This document shows, in pieces, positions 20,399 through 29,337 of a stretch of DNA of 37,026 nt. Under the pieces are notes generated by a model. It had not been told where the DNA came from. It saw only the letters and a program-made list of their open reading frames with translations, and searched no databases. Where the stretch lies: assembly GCA_036273515.1 (NCBI GenBank), contig DASUHM010000068.1:1-37026 (forward strand), given 5' to 3'. This DNA comes from Gaiellales bacterium. GTDB taxonomy: Bacteria; Actinomycetota; Thermoleophilia; Gaiellales; JAICJC01. A program made the translations under genes and the position numbers. The first letter of the stretch is position 1. Each line of letters begins with the position of its first letter.

Positions 20399-22074
20399 AC
20401 CACCCACGCCAACACCCCCCCGCCCCGGACCGGGGCAGCCTCATCGACGACCTGCTGCGCCGGCCGATGAGCAGGCGCAACGCGCTCGCCCGGGCCGGCG
20501 CCGCCGGCCTCTCGATCTCCGGCATCTCCGCCATCGCCGCGGCCTGCGGCGGCACGAACGCGAACGCCGGCGCCAGCTCGGGCCAGACCGCCGCCAAGGT
20601 GCTCACGATGACCTCGGGCGCGACTCCCGTGACGCTCGATCCGGGCGTCTCGCTCGACGGCCAGTCGCCGCTCCTCTGGCGATGCGTCTACGAGCCGCTG
20701 CTCCAGTTCAAGGGCTCGACCATCGACGTCGAGCCGCGCCTGGCCCAGGCGTACGAGCTCGACAACGCCAAGAACACGCTCGTGTTCCACCTGCGCCCCG
20801 ACGTCAGCTTCACGGACGGCACCGCCCTCGACGCTGCCGCGGTCAAGCTCAACATCGAGCGCCAGATCGCCGTGAAGCAGGGCATCGCCTACGCCCTCTC
20901 GACCGTGAAGAGCGTCGAGGCGCCCGACGACCACACCGTCGTCATCAACCTGTCCGGGTTCTCGGACGGCCTGCTGTACGGCTTCGCGAGCCTCTACGGC
21001 CTCTACCTCATCTCGGCCAAGGCGCTCACCGACCACAAGGGCAACGACTGGGCCCAGTCCTGGCTGCGCTCGAACATGGTCGGCACGGGCCCCTACACGC
21101 TCCAGAACTACCAGCTGAACGAGCAGGCGTCGTTCTCGCGGAACCAGAAGTACTGGGCCGGCTGGAAGGGCGCCCACTTCGAGCGTGTCCTCGTGCAGTA
21201 CGTGTCCGACCCGTCCAGCGGCCGACTCGAGCTCGAGCGCGGCCAGAGCCAGATCGCGCTCTACCTGCCCGATGACGTCGTCTACTCGATGCGCTCCGAG
21301 AAGAGCGTGACGGTGACCGACGACCCGAGCTTCAACGTCTACTACCTGGGCCTGCCGTGCCGCACCGGCCCGACCGCGAACAAGGCCGTCCGCCAGGCGA
21401 TCTCGTACGGCTTCGACTACGACACGTGGACGAAGAACGTCCTGAACGGCACCGCCACGCAGGCCCGCGGCCCGCTGCCGAAGATCTTTCCCGGCTGGGA
21501 CGGGACGCTCCCGCAGTACAGCTACGACCCCGACAAGGCCCGCAAGATGCTCACCGCCGCCGGGTTCGACGGCGGCGGGTTCTCGCTGAAGTTCATCTAC
21601 GAGACGGGCTACTACTGGAAGCGGCCGCTCGGCGAGCAGTTCCAGGCCAACATGAAGGATCTGGGGATCACGGTCTCGATCCAGGAGCTGTCGCCGTCGA
21701 CGTGGGTCGGCACGCTCTCGAACAAGGCCACGGCGAACGAGGCCTACGGGGTGGTCTGGTGGCCGTCTCTGGCAACGCCGTTCGACTTCCTGTGGACGCT
21801 CTTCGCCACGTCGGCGCAGGGATCGGCCGGATACAACTTCACCTACTACTCGAACCCGCAGTTCGACACCGTTCTGAACAAGGCCTCGGCCGAGCCGGAC
21901 AAGGCGAAGCGCATGCAGCTTTACGCGCAGGCGCAACGGATCGTCGTCGAGGATGCCCCGTACATCTTCCTGAGCGACGTGAACTACCTGCTGCCGATGA
22001 GCCCCGACCTGAAGGGCTTCGAGTTCAACGGCATGTACATCAACTCCGTCGATCCCTACAGGCTGAGCGCCTGA
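20395..22074 (+). CDS. Family 5 solute-binding lipoprotein of the ABC importer
   Basis: The product has 559 residues and is exported. Near residues 26-31 is SRRNAL, a twin-arginine signal, followed by a hydrophobic stretch and a lipobox IAAAC. It is therefore probably Tat-exported and lipid-anchored outside. The mature part matches SBP_bac_5 (peptide/nickel type): VYEPLLQF, LRPDVSFTDGTALDA, MVGTGPYTLQNY, then AVRQAISYGFDY, and YDPDKARKMLTAAGF. It decides what the importer takes up; given the downstream enzymes, allantoin, a hydantoin or a ureido compound is inferred instead of a peptide. The GTG start overlaps the previous stop and has AGGAGG upstream. Confidence 0.92.
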   Translation: MNHPRQHPPAPDRGSLIDDLLRRPMSRRNALARAGAAGLSISGISAIAAACGGTNANAGASSGQTAAKVLTMTSGATPVTLDPGVSLDGQSPLLWRCVYEPLLQFKGSTIDVEPRLAQAYELDNAKNTLVFHLRPDVSFTDGTALDAAAVKLNIERQIAVKQGIAYALSTVKSVEAPDDHTVVINLSGFSDGLLYGFASLYGLYLISAKALTDHKGNDWAQSWLRSNMVGTGPYTLQNYQLNEQASFSRNQKYWAGWKGAHFERVLVQYVSDPSSGRLELERGQSQIALYLPDDVVYSMRSEKSVTVTDDPSFNVYYLGLPCRTGPTANKAVRQAISYGFDYDTWTKNVLNGTATQARGPLPKIFPGWDGTLPQYSYDPDKARKMLTAAGFDGGGFSLKFIYETGYYWKRPLGEQFQANMKDLGITVSIQELSPSTWVGTLSNKATANEAYGVVWWPSLATPFDFLWTLFATSAQGSAGYNFTYYSNPQFDTVLNKASAEPDKAKRMQLYAQAQRIVVEDAPYIFLSDVNYLLPMSPDLKGFEFNGMYINSVDPYRLSA

Positions 22075-22080
22075 GCAACC

Positions 22081-23103
22081 GTGGGCCGGCTGTTCCTCCG
22101 ACGCCTGATCTCGCTGCCGATCGTGCTGCTCGGCATGAGCGTGGTCACGTTCGCGGTGACGCATATCGTGCCCGGAGATCCGGCACGGCTGCAGGCCGGG
22201 CCGCACGCGACGGAGCAGCAGGTGGAGGTGCTCCGGCACAGGTACGGCTACGACCAGCCCCTGGTGCAGCAGTACGTCACCTACATGGGCGACCTGCTGC
22301 ACGGCAACCTGGGCAACTCGATCACCACCCGCCGGCCGGTGTCGGAGGACCTGCGCCAGTTCTTCCCCGCGACCATCGAGCTGACGGTCGCCGCAATGTT
22401 CATCGTGGTCGTCGCGGGGTTGCCGCTGGGGCTGCTCGGCGGGATGCGGCGGGGGCGGCTGCCCGACCACGCCAGCCGCCTGCTCTCCATCGCGGCGGTC
22501 TCGATGCCGGTCTTCTGGCTCGGGATCGTCCTCCAGATCATCTTCTACCAGCGCCTGAACATCCTTCCGGTGGGCGGGCGCATCGACCCGGCCCTGCTTC
22601 CCCCGACACACGCCACCGGCCTCTACGTCGTCGACGCGATCTGGAGCGGCGACACGGTGGCGTTGCGCTCCTCCCTCAGTCACCTCATCCTCCCGGCCGT
22701 GACGCTGGCGGCCGGGAGCATGGCTGTCATCACCCGTATGACCCGGGCGTCGGTCATCGAGGTGGGGTCGAGCGACCACGTCCGGGCGAGCGTCGCCAAG
22801 GGCATCTCGCGCTCGCTGGTCGTGCGCCGGCACATCATGCCGAACGCGATCATCCCGGTTACGACCGTGTTCGGGCTCCAGGTGGGGACGCTGCTCGCGG
22901 GCAGCATCCTGGTCGAGGTCGTGTTCTCGTGGCCCGGGATCGGTCTGTATGCCGTGAACGCCATCTCGAACCTCGACTTCGCGGCGATCATGGGCGTGAC
23001 GCTCCTGATCTCGGTCACCTACGTGATCGTGAACCTGCTCGTCGACGTCGCCTACCTCCTGCTCGACCCGCGCATCGCCGACGCGCAGGAGGCGGGCGCA
23101 TGA
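22081..23103 (+). CDS. ABC transporter permease (DppB-like)
   Basis: The 340-residue membrane protein has about six helices. The N-terminal FLRRLISLPIVLLGMSVVTF and HIVPGDPAR blocks are typical for DppB/OppB proteins. The coupling loop that contacts the ATPases is DHVRASVAKGISRSLVVRRH followed by IMPNAIIPVTTV. The GTG start lies six bases after the binding-protein stop. The end overlaps the second permease by ATGA. With the DppC-like partner it forms the membrane channel. Confidence 0.92.
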   Translation: MGRLFLRRLISLPIVLLGMSVVTFAVTHIVPGDPARLQAGPHATEQQVEVLRHRYGYDQPLVQQYVTYMGDLLHGNLGNSITTRRPVSEDLRQFFPATIELTVAAMFIVVVAGLPLGLLGGMRRGRLPDHASRLLSIAAVSMPVFWLGIVLQIIFYQRLNILPVGGRIDPALLPPTHATGLYVVDAIWSGDTVALRSSLSHLILPAVTLAAGSMAVITRMTRASVIEVGSSDHVRASVAKGISRSLVVRRHIMPNAIIPVTTVFGLQVGTLLAGSILVEVVFSWPGIGLYAVNAISNLDFAAIMGVTLLISVTYVIVNLLVDVAYLLLDPRIADAQEAGA

Positions 23104-24014
23104 GTCTCGTCCCGCCCGCCGAGATGACGCCGGTGCCCGATGTGCCCGGCCCTGCCGATGACGTTCGCCGGCGGCTGCGCGGCTCGACGGCGATCCTGGG
23201 CCGACTTCTGCGAAATCCGCTCAGCGCGCTCGGCCTCGCGCTGCTGGCGATCCTCGTGTTCGGCGCCGTCTTCGCCCCGCTGATCGCCCCGTACAACCCC
23301 GACGGGTTCGACGCGGCGGCAAAGTTCCTGCCGCCCAGCTCGCACCACCTGTTCGGCACCGACGACGTCGGCCGCGACCTCTTCAGCCGTGTCCTCTATG
23401 GCGCCCGCTACAGCCTCACCGCCGGCGTCGCGATCCTCGCCATCGCGGCCAGCGTGGGCACGGTCGTCGGCCTGATCGCCGGCTACGCCGGCGGGATGCT
23501 GGACGAGGTGCTGATGCGGGTCACCGACATGTTCCTCGCCTTCCCGGCGCTGATCCTGGCGATGTGCGTGGCCGCCGCACTCGGCCCGAGCCTCGTGAAC
23601 GCGACCCTCGCGACGGCGATCGTGTGGTGGCCGTGGTACGCGCGGCTCGTGCGGGGACAGGTGCTGCAGCTGCGCAACGAGACGTTCATCTCGGCCGCCC
23701 GGCTGGCGGGGGCGAGCCGGGCGCGCATCGTCTTCCGCCACATCCTGCCGAACTGCACCACGCCGATCATCGTGCAGATGAGCCTCGATCTCGGCTACGC
23801 GATCCTCACCCTCGCGGCGCTCTCGTTCATCGGCCTCGGCGCGCAGGCGCCCACGCCGGAGTGGGGCTCCATGATCGCCGTCGGGCGCGACTACTACCTG
23901 ACGCAGTGGTGGTACGTCACGTTCCCAGGCCTCGCGATCTTCGTCGCGGTGCTCGCGGCAAACCTCGTCGGCGACGGCCTCCAGGAGGTCCTCTCGCCGC
24001 ACCTCGACCAATGA
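23100..24014 (+). CDS. ABC transporter permease (DppC-like)
   Basis: This 304-residue protein is the second permease. After a cytoplasmic N-terminus it has LLRNPLSALGLALLAILVFG as first helix, then HLFGTDDVGRDLFSRVLYGA, the standard DppC/OppC signature. The coupling loop is FISAARLAGASRARIVFRHI with LPNCTTPIIVQ. It ends with NLVGDGLQEVLSPHLDQ, as usual for the family. GCAGGAGG lies before the ATG, which overlaps the preceding stop. Confidence 0.92.
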   Translation: MSLVPPAEMTPVPDVPGPADDVRRRLRGSTAILGRLLRNPLSALGLALLAILVFGAVFAPLIAPYNPDGFDAAAKFLPPSSHHLFGTDDVGRDLFSRVLYGARYSLTAGVAILAIAASVGTVVGLIAGYAGGMLDEVLMRVTDMFLAFPALILAMCVAAALGPSLVNATLATAIVWWPWYARLVRGQVLQLRNETFISAARLAGASRARIVFRHILPNCTTPIIVQMSLDLGYAILTLAALSFIGLGAQAPTPEWGSMIAVGRDYYLTQWWYVTFPGLAIFVAVLAANLVGDGLQEVLSPHLDQ

Positions 24015-24031
24015 CGACGACGGAGGGGCAC

Positions 24032-25450
24032 ATGGCAGGCGGCGAGTCCAGGATCATCGTTCACGGAGGTCAGGTCGTGACCGCGGCCGGGATCGGCCCG
24101 ATGGACGTCGTCATCGCCGACGGCGTCGTGGTCGAGCTGGCTGCGCCCGGCGCCGCCGGGCGGACGGGCGCCGAGCTGATCGACGCAAACGGCCTCGTGG
24201 TCCTCCCGGGCGTGGTCGATGCGCACACGCACTTCATCCAGGACGACCCCGACCTGTTCGACCCCGACCCCGACGAGCACGAGGGCTTCGAGGCGGGAGG
24301 ACGCGGCGCCGCCGCGGGCGGCGTCACCACCGTCGTCGAGATGCCGCAGGCCCGGCCACCGACGGTCGACGGCGCCGCCTTCGAACGCAAGCGGTCGCTG
24401 GCCGAGCCCGACGCCGTGGTCGACTTCGCCCTCTGGGGCGGCGTCGTCCAGGCCACCACCGCCGAGCAGATCGACGAGCAGATCGCCGCCGGCGCGGCCG
24501 GCCTCAAGGCGTTCATGTGCAACTCCGACCCGAGCTTCCCCGGCGTCGACGACGACCGCCTGCTGGCCGCGCTCACGCACCTCGCCCCGACCGGGCTGAT
24601 GCTCGGCGTGCACGCGGAGAGCGACACGCTGCTCGAGGCCGGCCTCGCGCGGATGGAGGCCGAGGGCCGCAAGGAGCCCCTGGCCCACCACGACTCCCGC
24701 CCGCCCATCGTCGAGGTCGAGGCGGTCAGCCGCGCCATCGTGCTGGCAGAAGCTGCAAACGCGTGGGTACACATCGTCCATCTGAGCGCGGGCGCCGCGG
24801 CGGACGCGGTGGCACGGGCGAAGGCGCGCGGAGTTCGGGTGACCTGCGAGACGTGCCCGCAGTACCTCGCGCTCGACCACAACGACCTCGCCCGGCTCGG
24901 GCCGTTCGCGCGCTGCGCGCCGCCGATCCGCTCCCGGACCGACGTCGAGCACCTGTGGGAGCGGCTCGCCGACGGCACGATCGATTGCATCACGACAGAC
25001 CACTGCGCCTTCACCTACGAGAGCCGCACCCGCGGTGTGGACGACATCTTCGCCGCGCCCAACGGCCTACCCGGCATCGAGACGTTCGTGCCGGTCGTGG
25101 TCAGCGAGGCCCGCGCGCGCGGGTTCGGGTGGGAAGACGTCGCCCGGTGGACGGCGACGACGCCGGCCGCGCTGTGGCAGGTGGCCCCGCGCAAGGGTGC
25201 GATCGCGATCGGCGCCGACGCCGACCTCGCGCTCCTCGACCCGGCGACGACGTGGACGGTGCACGGCGCCGACCTCCACCACACCCACAAATGGACGCCG
25301 TTCGAGGGCCGGGAGGTGACCGGGCGGGTCGTGCGCACGCTCGTGCGCGGCACCACCGTCTTCCAGGACGGGGCCGGCGAGACGGTCGCGCCCGGCTTCG
25401 GCCGGTTCGTCCCCGCCCAGCGGCGGCTGCTCGAGGCGGCGACGGCATGA
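24032..25450 (+). CDS. allB: Allantoinase-like cyclic amidohydrolase
   Basis: The 472-residue enzyme opens a hydantoin ring; allantoin to allantoate is the best guess. Metal ligands are all present: DAHTHF (HxH), GLKAFMC (the lysine that becomes carboxylated), HAESD, VHIVHLS and TTDHCAF. GGVTTVVEMPQARPPT, VTCETCPQYLALD and the end VTGRVVRTLVRG resemble AllB more than dihydropyrimidinase. The ATG at 24032 is preferred because GGAGGGG lies seven bases upstream; an ATG at 24011 overlaps the permease stop but lacks such a site. It is cytoplasmic and directly follows the importer. A broader hydantoinase activity remains possible. Confidence 0.82.
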   Translation: MAGGESRIIVHGGQVVTAAGIGPMDVVIADGVVVELAAPGAAGRTGAELIDANGLVVLPGVVDAHTHFIQDDPDLFDPDPDEHEGFEAGGRGAAAGGVTTVVEMPQARPPTVDGAAFERKRSLAEPDAVVDFALWGGVVQATTAEQIDEQIAAGAAGLKAFMCNSDPSFPGVDDDRLLAALTHLAPTGLMLGVHAESDTLLEAGLARMEAEGRKEPLAHHDSRPPIVEVEAVSRAIVLAEAANAWVHIVHLSAGAAADAVARAKARGVRVTCETCPQYLALDHNDLARLGPFARCAPPIRSRTDVEHLWERLADGTIDCITTDHCAFTYESRTRGVDDIFAAPNGLPGIETFVPVVVSEARARGFGWEDVARWTATTPAALWQVAPRKGAIAIGADADLALLDPATTWTVHGADLHHTHKWTPFEGREVTGRVVRTLVRGTTVFQDGAGETVAPGFGRFVPAQRRLLEAATA

Positions 25451-26151
25451 GCGCACGCATCCTGATCATCAATCCCAACACGACTGTGTCGATGACGGAG
25501 GGGATGGCGGACGCCGCCCGCGCCGCCGCACGGTCCGGCACCGAGATCGAGGCGGCCACCGTCGACAGCAGCGTGCCGTTCATCGATGGCTGGTACGACG
25601 AGACGATCGCCGCTGCGGCCGTCGCCCGGCTCGTGTCGGAGCGGGCCGGGACGTTCGATGCGGCCATCGTCGCCTGCTTCGGCGACCCCGGGTTGTACGC
25701 CGCCCGCGAGCTGACGGACGCGCCAATCGTCGGCATCGCCGAGGCCAGCTTCCTGCTCGCGATGTCTCTCGGGCATCGGTTCGGGATCGTCTCGACGGTC
25801 GACCGGGCCACCCCGGCGACGTGGGACCTGCTGCGCCACTACGGGATCGAGGCTCGCTGCGCCGCCGTCGAGCCGAGCGAGGCCGAGGTACTCGAGCTCG
25901 ACGACGACCCGGTCGGCGCCGTCGACCGGATGGAGGCGGCGGGCGCGCGGGCCATCGCCGCCGGGGCCGAGGTGCTATGCATGGGCTGCGGCGCGATGGT
26001 CTCGATCCGGGCCGAGCTCGAGCGCCGACTGCATGTCCCGGTCGTCGAGGCGGTGCCGGCCGCGGTCGCGCACACGGAGTCGCTGCTCTCGCTGGGGCTG
26101 CGCACGTCGAAGGTGCGCTCGTTCGCGCCGCCGGCGACGATCCTGCGGTGA
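25447..26151 (+). CDS. Asp/Glu/hydantoin racemase family protein, probable allantoin racemase
   Basis: The product has 234 residues. ILIINPNTTVSMTEGM is the family N-terminus. The two catalytic cysteines expected for hydantoin and allantoin racemases are in AIVACFGDPGLYAARE and VLCMGCGAMVS. The enzyme interconverts the enantiomers of a 5-substituted hydantoin so that the stereospecific ring-opening enzyme can use all of it. Its place between the allantoinase and the M20 hydrolase, with ATGA and GTGA overlaps on both sides, supports allantoin or a hydantoin as substrate over glutamate or aspartate. Confidence 0.85.
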   Translation: MSARILIINPNTTVSMTEGMADAARAAARSGTEIEAATVDSSVPFIDGWYDETIAAAAVARLVSERAGTFDAAIVACFGDPGLYAARELTDAPIVGIAEASFLLAMSLGHRFGIVSTVDRATPATWDLLRHYGIEARCAAVEPSEAEVLELDDDPVGAVDRMEAAGARAIAAGAEVLCMGCGAMVSIRAELERRLHVPVVEAVPAAVAHTESLLSLGLRTSKVRSFAPPATILR

Positions 26152-27347
26152 CGGCGAGCCGGGTCGAGGAGCGGCTGGACGCGCTCTATGCGATCGGGGG
26201 CGGCGAGGGCGCGAACCGGCCGGCGCTCTCCGTCCACGAGGATGCCGCGCACGCCCTCGCCGAGGGATGGATGCGCGAGGCGGGCCTCGAGACGGGCACC
26301 GACGCGATCGGAAACCTGTACGGGCGCCTTCCCGGCCGCGAGCCGGGGCTGGCCGAGATCTGGTGCGGCTCGCACCTCGACTCCGTGCCGCGCGGCGGCC
26401 GCTTCGACGGCGCGCTCGGCGTGGTGGGGGCGCTCGAGGCGGTCTCGCGGCTCGAGCCGGGGGCGCGCACCCTGAGCGTCGTTGCGTTCCGCGACGAGGA
26501 GGGCTGGCGCTTCGGCGACGGGTTCCTCGGCAGCCGCGCGGTCAGCGGCCAGCTTGATGTCGCCGGCCTCGAGAATGCCGACCGCGACGGGGTCACCGTG
26601 CGCGAGGCTCTGGCGACAGGCGGCCACCCGTTCATGCCCGGCCAAGGCTGGCTCGTCCCGGCCCCGGCCGCCTTCGTCGAGGCGCACATCGAGCAGGGGC
26701 CGGTGCTGGCCGGGAAGGACGCGCCGCTCGGCATCGTCACCTCGATCGTGGGGATGCTCGAGCTGCAGGTCGTCTTCGCCGGCGCAGCCGGGCACGCCGG
26801 CACGACACCGATGGGGACCCGGCGCGACGCCGCCCTGTGCGCGGCGGCGTTCCAGGTCGGCGCGGCCGCCGCGGCGCGCGAGATCCCCGACGCGGTCGTG
26901 ACGGTCGGCTCGGCCATCGCGGTCGAGCCGGGAGCGGCGAACGTCATCGCGCGGCGCACGACCGTGCGCGTCGACGCCCGTGCGCCCGACGCCGAGCGGC
27001 TCGCCGCGCTGGAGCGGACGATCTCGAAGGTCGCCGAGGAGGCCGCCCAGGCGCACGGCTGCGAGGCCCAGGTGAACGTCACCATGCGCATCGATCCGGT
27101 CGCCTGCGATCCAGAGCTGCGAGACGTGCTGGGGCGGGCGGCTGCGGGGGCGCCGTCGCTCCCCTCCGGCGCGGGCCACGACGCGCAGGTGCTGGCCCGG
27201 GCAGGCGTACCCGTCGCGATGCTCTTCGTCCGCAGCCTGAACGGCGGCATCAGCCACTCCCCTGCAGAGTCGAGCTCGCCCGAGGACGTCGCCGCCTGCG
27301 TGGACGCGCTCGCGGCGGCGCTGCACGAGCTCGCCGACGGCCTCTAG
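26148..27347 (+). CDS. M20 family allantoate amidohydrolase / N-carbamoyl-L-amino acid hydrolase
   Basis: This 399-residue dinuclear metal hydrolase has the ligands CGSHLDSVPRGGRFDGALG (His and Asp), FRDEEGWRF (Glu-Glu), EAHIEQGPVL (His) and GGISHSPAE (His). The dimer-domain block is AGHAGTTPMGTRRDA. These are typical of allantoate amidohydrolases and N-carbamoyl amino acid hydrolases, which remove the carbamoyl nitrogen as NH3 and CO2. Following an allantoinase and a racemase it completes a route from ring compound to ammonium. The GTG start overlaps the racemase stop (GTGA). Which of the two activities applies cannot be decided by sequence reading alone. Confidence 0.87.
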   Translation: MTASRVEERLDALYAIGGGEGANRPALSVHEDAAHALAEGWMREAGLETGTDAIGNLYGRLPGREPGLAEIWCGSHLDSVPRGGRFDGALGVVGALEAVSRLEPGARTLSVVAFRDEEGWRFGDGFLGSRAVSGQLDVAGLENADRDGVTVREALATGGHPFMPGQGWLVPAPAAFVEAHIEQGPVLAGKDAPLGIVTSIVGMLELQVVFAGAAGHAGTTPMGTRRDAALCAAAFQVGAAAAAREIPDAVVTVGSAIAVEPGAANVIARRTTVRVDARAPDAERLAALERTISKVAEEAAQAHGCEAQVNVTMRIDPVACDPELRDVLGRAAAGAPSLPSGAGHDAQVLARAGVPVAMLFVRSLNGGISHSPAESSSPEDVAACVDALAAALHELADGL

Positions 27348-27351
27348 GCGA

Positions 27352-28251
27352 TCAGCGCCGCCGCCGCGCCAGCATCACGCCGAGCAGGCACAGGCCGCCG
27401 CCGGCGAAGGCCAGCCACGGCGGCCGCTCGCTCAGCACCGCCCAGCCGAGCAGGATCGCCACCACCGGCGCCAGGTAGGTGAGCGACCCCATCCGCCCCG
27501 CGCTCGTGCGCCCGAGCGCGAACGACCACGTGGCGAAGCCGAGCGCGGTCGGCACGAGGCCGAGGTAGATCGTCCACGCGATCGGGCCGGGGCCGGAGCT
27601 CGCGGCCTGCGAGACGAGGCCCGGCGCGAACGGCAGGCAGGCGATCATCCCCGCGGCGCACCCGAGCCAGGTGACCTGGAACGGCGAGACCCGCGCGAGC
27701 ACCGGCTTCTGCACGACCACCGCGGACGCGTAGGCGAACGCCGCGACGATGCAGAGCAGGATGCCGAACTCGGCCGCCGAGGTCGACTCCGCCGTCGCGT
27801 ACCCGATGGTCACGCAGCCGGCGAACGCGACCGTACACCCGGCGAACAGGCCCGGCGGGAAGCCCTCGCGCAGGAAGATCCCGGCCATGATCGCGATCAG
27901 GATGGGGCCGGTGTTCACGAGCATCGCGGCCGTCCCCGCATCGACCCGCCGCTCGGCGGCGTTCAGGGCGACGCTGTAGAGGCCGAGCCAGAGGACGCCG
28001 TACGCGGCGATCTGCCACAGGTCGCGGCGGGCCGGCAGCGGCTCGCGCCGGATGGCCGCCACCGTGCCGAGCGCGGCGCAGCTCACCAGCAGCCGCCCGA
28101 GCGCGATCGAGCCCGGCGAGAGCGCGTGGCCGGCGGCGCGGATGCCGACGAACGCCGAGCCCCAGGCCGTGACCGTGACCAGGCCGGCGGCGAGCGCGGG
28201 CAGGTCGCGACGGACGGGGACGGCAACCGCAGCCTCGTCGAGGACGCTCAT
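27352..28251 (-). CDS. EamA/DMT family transporter
   Basis: The 299-residue protein has ten predicted membrane helices in two related halves, the usual EamA (RhaT/YdcZ) layout. Recognisable blocks are TAWGSAFVGIRAAGHALSPG and ALGRLLVSCAAL in the first half, and YLGLVPTALGFATWSFALGR in the second. DMT exporters move amino acids, purines or other metabolites; here the substrate is not evident. The gene is convergent with the allantoin operon and stops four bases from it, so any functional link is only positional. It is divergent from the CDF gene. Confidence 0.87.
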   Translation of the reverse strand: MSVLDEAAVAVPVRRDLPALAAGLVTVTAWGSAFVGIRAAGHALSPGSIALGRLLVSCAALGTVAAIRREPLPARRDLWQIAAYGVLWLGLYSVALNAAERRVDAGTAAMLVNTGPILIAIMAGIFLREGFPPGLFAGCTVAFAGCVTIGYATAESTSAAEFGILLCIVAAFAYASAVVVQKPVLARVSPFQVTWLGCAAGMIACLPFAPGLVSQAASSGPGPIAWTIYLGLVPTALGFATWSFALGRTSAGRMGSLTYLAPVVAILLGWAVLSERPPWLAFAGGGLCLLGVMLARRRR

Positions 28252-28300
28252 CGACCGAACAACGCCGCCGCGCGCCGGTTCGTGAGATGGGACGGCCGGA

Positions 28301-28306
28301 TATCCT
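28301..28306 (+). promoter_or_regulatory. -10 box TATCCT for the CDF exporter
   Basis: TATCCT lies 16 bases before the chosen ATG, predicting a leader of about nine bases. No -35 element is clear. Confidence 0.35.
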
Positions 28307-28322
28307 CACGGGGCTCGATCCG

Positions 28323-29273
28323 ATGAGCCACGGCCACGACCATCATCACGGCCACGGCGGCCATTCCCACGCCGTCTCCGCCGACGCCGACCGGCGCAAG
28401 CTCGCGATCGCGCTCGGCCTGATCCTGGGGCTCATGATGCTGGAGATCGTGGTCGGCCTGATCGCCGACTCGCTGGCGCTGGTCTCGGACGCGGCCCACA
28501 TGCTGACCGACGCGGTCGCGATCGGCCTGTCGCTGTGGGCGGCGTCGCTCGCCACCCGCCCGGCCCGGGGCGCGATGACGTACGGATACCGCCGCGCCGA
28601 GATCCTGGCCGCCCAGTTCAACGGCGCGACGCTCCTCACCCTCGCCGTCCTGATCGTGATCGAGGCGGTGCGCCGCCTGATCACGCCGCCGACGGTGGAG
28701 GCGAAGCTGATCCTGGCCGTCGCCGTCGTCGGCGTCATCGTCAACCTGGTCGCCACCTGGGTGCTGGCCAGGGCCAACCGCCAGAGCCTGAACGTGGAGG
28801 GCAGCTTCCAGCACATCGTCACCGACCTCTACGCGTTCATCGGCACGGGCATCGCCGCGATCGCGATCCTCGTGACCGGCTTTCAGCGGGCCGACCCGAT
28901 CGCCTCGCTGTTCGTCGCGGCGCTCATGCTGCGCGCATCGTACGGCCTGCTCAAGGCCAGCGGCCGGATCTTCCTCGAGGCCGCGCCGGAGGGGATGGAC
29001 GTCGAGGAGATCGGGACGGCGCTCGCCGGCCATCCGGGCGTCGTCGAGGTGCACGACCTGCACGTGTGGGAGGTGACGTCAGGCTTCCCGTCGCTGTCCG
29101 CCCACGTCCTGGTCGAATCCGACGCCGACTGCCACGGCATCCGCGAGCAGCTCGAGGGGGTGATCGACGAGCGCTTCGGCATCCACCACACGACGCTCCA
29201 GGTCGAGCACTCGAAGCCCCGGCTCGTGCAGATGTCGGCACCGCGGGCCCGGCGCCAGGCGGGTGAACCCTGA
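28323..29273 (+). CDS. CDF family divalent metal (zinc-type) exporter
   Basis: The 316-residue product begins with a histidine-rich cytoplasmic tail (SHGHDHHHGHGGHSH) that binds metal. Six helices follow. The transport-site residues are seen as SDAAHMLTDA in helix 2 and FQHIVTDLYAF in helix 5, matching the HxxxD pattern of CzcD/ZitB proteins. A C-terminal ~90-residue domain (HPGVVEVHDLHVWEVTSG) is the usual cytoplasmic metal sensor. The ATG at 28323 directly before the His-rich tail is chosen; a TATCCT box lies 16 bases upstream. Zn(II) is the most likely substrate, with Co or Cd possible. Confidence 0.9.
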   Translation: MSHGHDHHHGHGGHSHAVSADADRRKLAIALGLILGLMMLEIVVGLIADSLALVSDAAHMLTDAVAIGLSLWAASLATRPARGAMTYGYRRAEILAAQFNGATLLTLAVLIVIEAVRRLITPPTVEAKLILAVAVVGVIVNLVATWVLARANRQSLNVEGSFQHIVTDLYAFIGTGIAAIAILVTGFQRADPIASLFVAALMLRASYGLLKASGRIFLEAAPEGMDVEEIGTALAGHPGVVEVHDLHVWEVTSGFPSLSAHVLVESDADCHGIREQLEGVIDERFGIHHTTLQVEHSKPRLVQMSAPRARRQAGEP

Positions 29274-29281
29274 GACAACAC

Positions 29282-29313
29282 CGCCGGCCGGGAGGCGAGC
29301 CCCCCGGCCGGCG
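29282..29313. terminator. 11-bp hairpin between convergent CDF and GH16 genes
   Basis: CGCCGGCCGGG (29282-29292) and CCCGGCCGGCG (29303-29313) pair perfectly around a ten-base loop. The stem lies between the two stop codons and can serve both strands. Confidence 0.6.
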
Positions 29314-29337
29314 ACGTGGACCCCTCGGTAGAGCTCG

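Noticed and set aside
27352-28251. DMT transporter as part of the allantoin operon
   Set aside because: It is on the opposite strand and convergent, so it is not co-transcribed; a link would be only positional.
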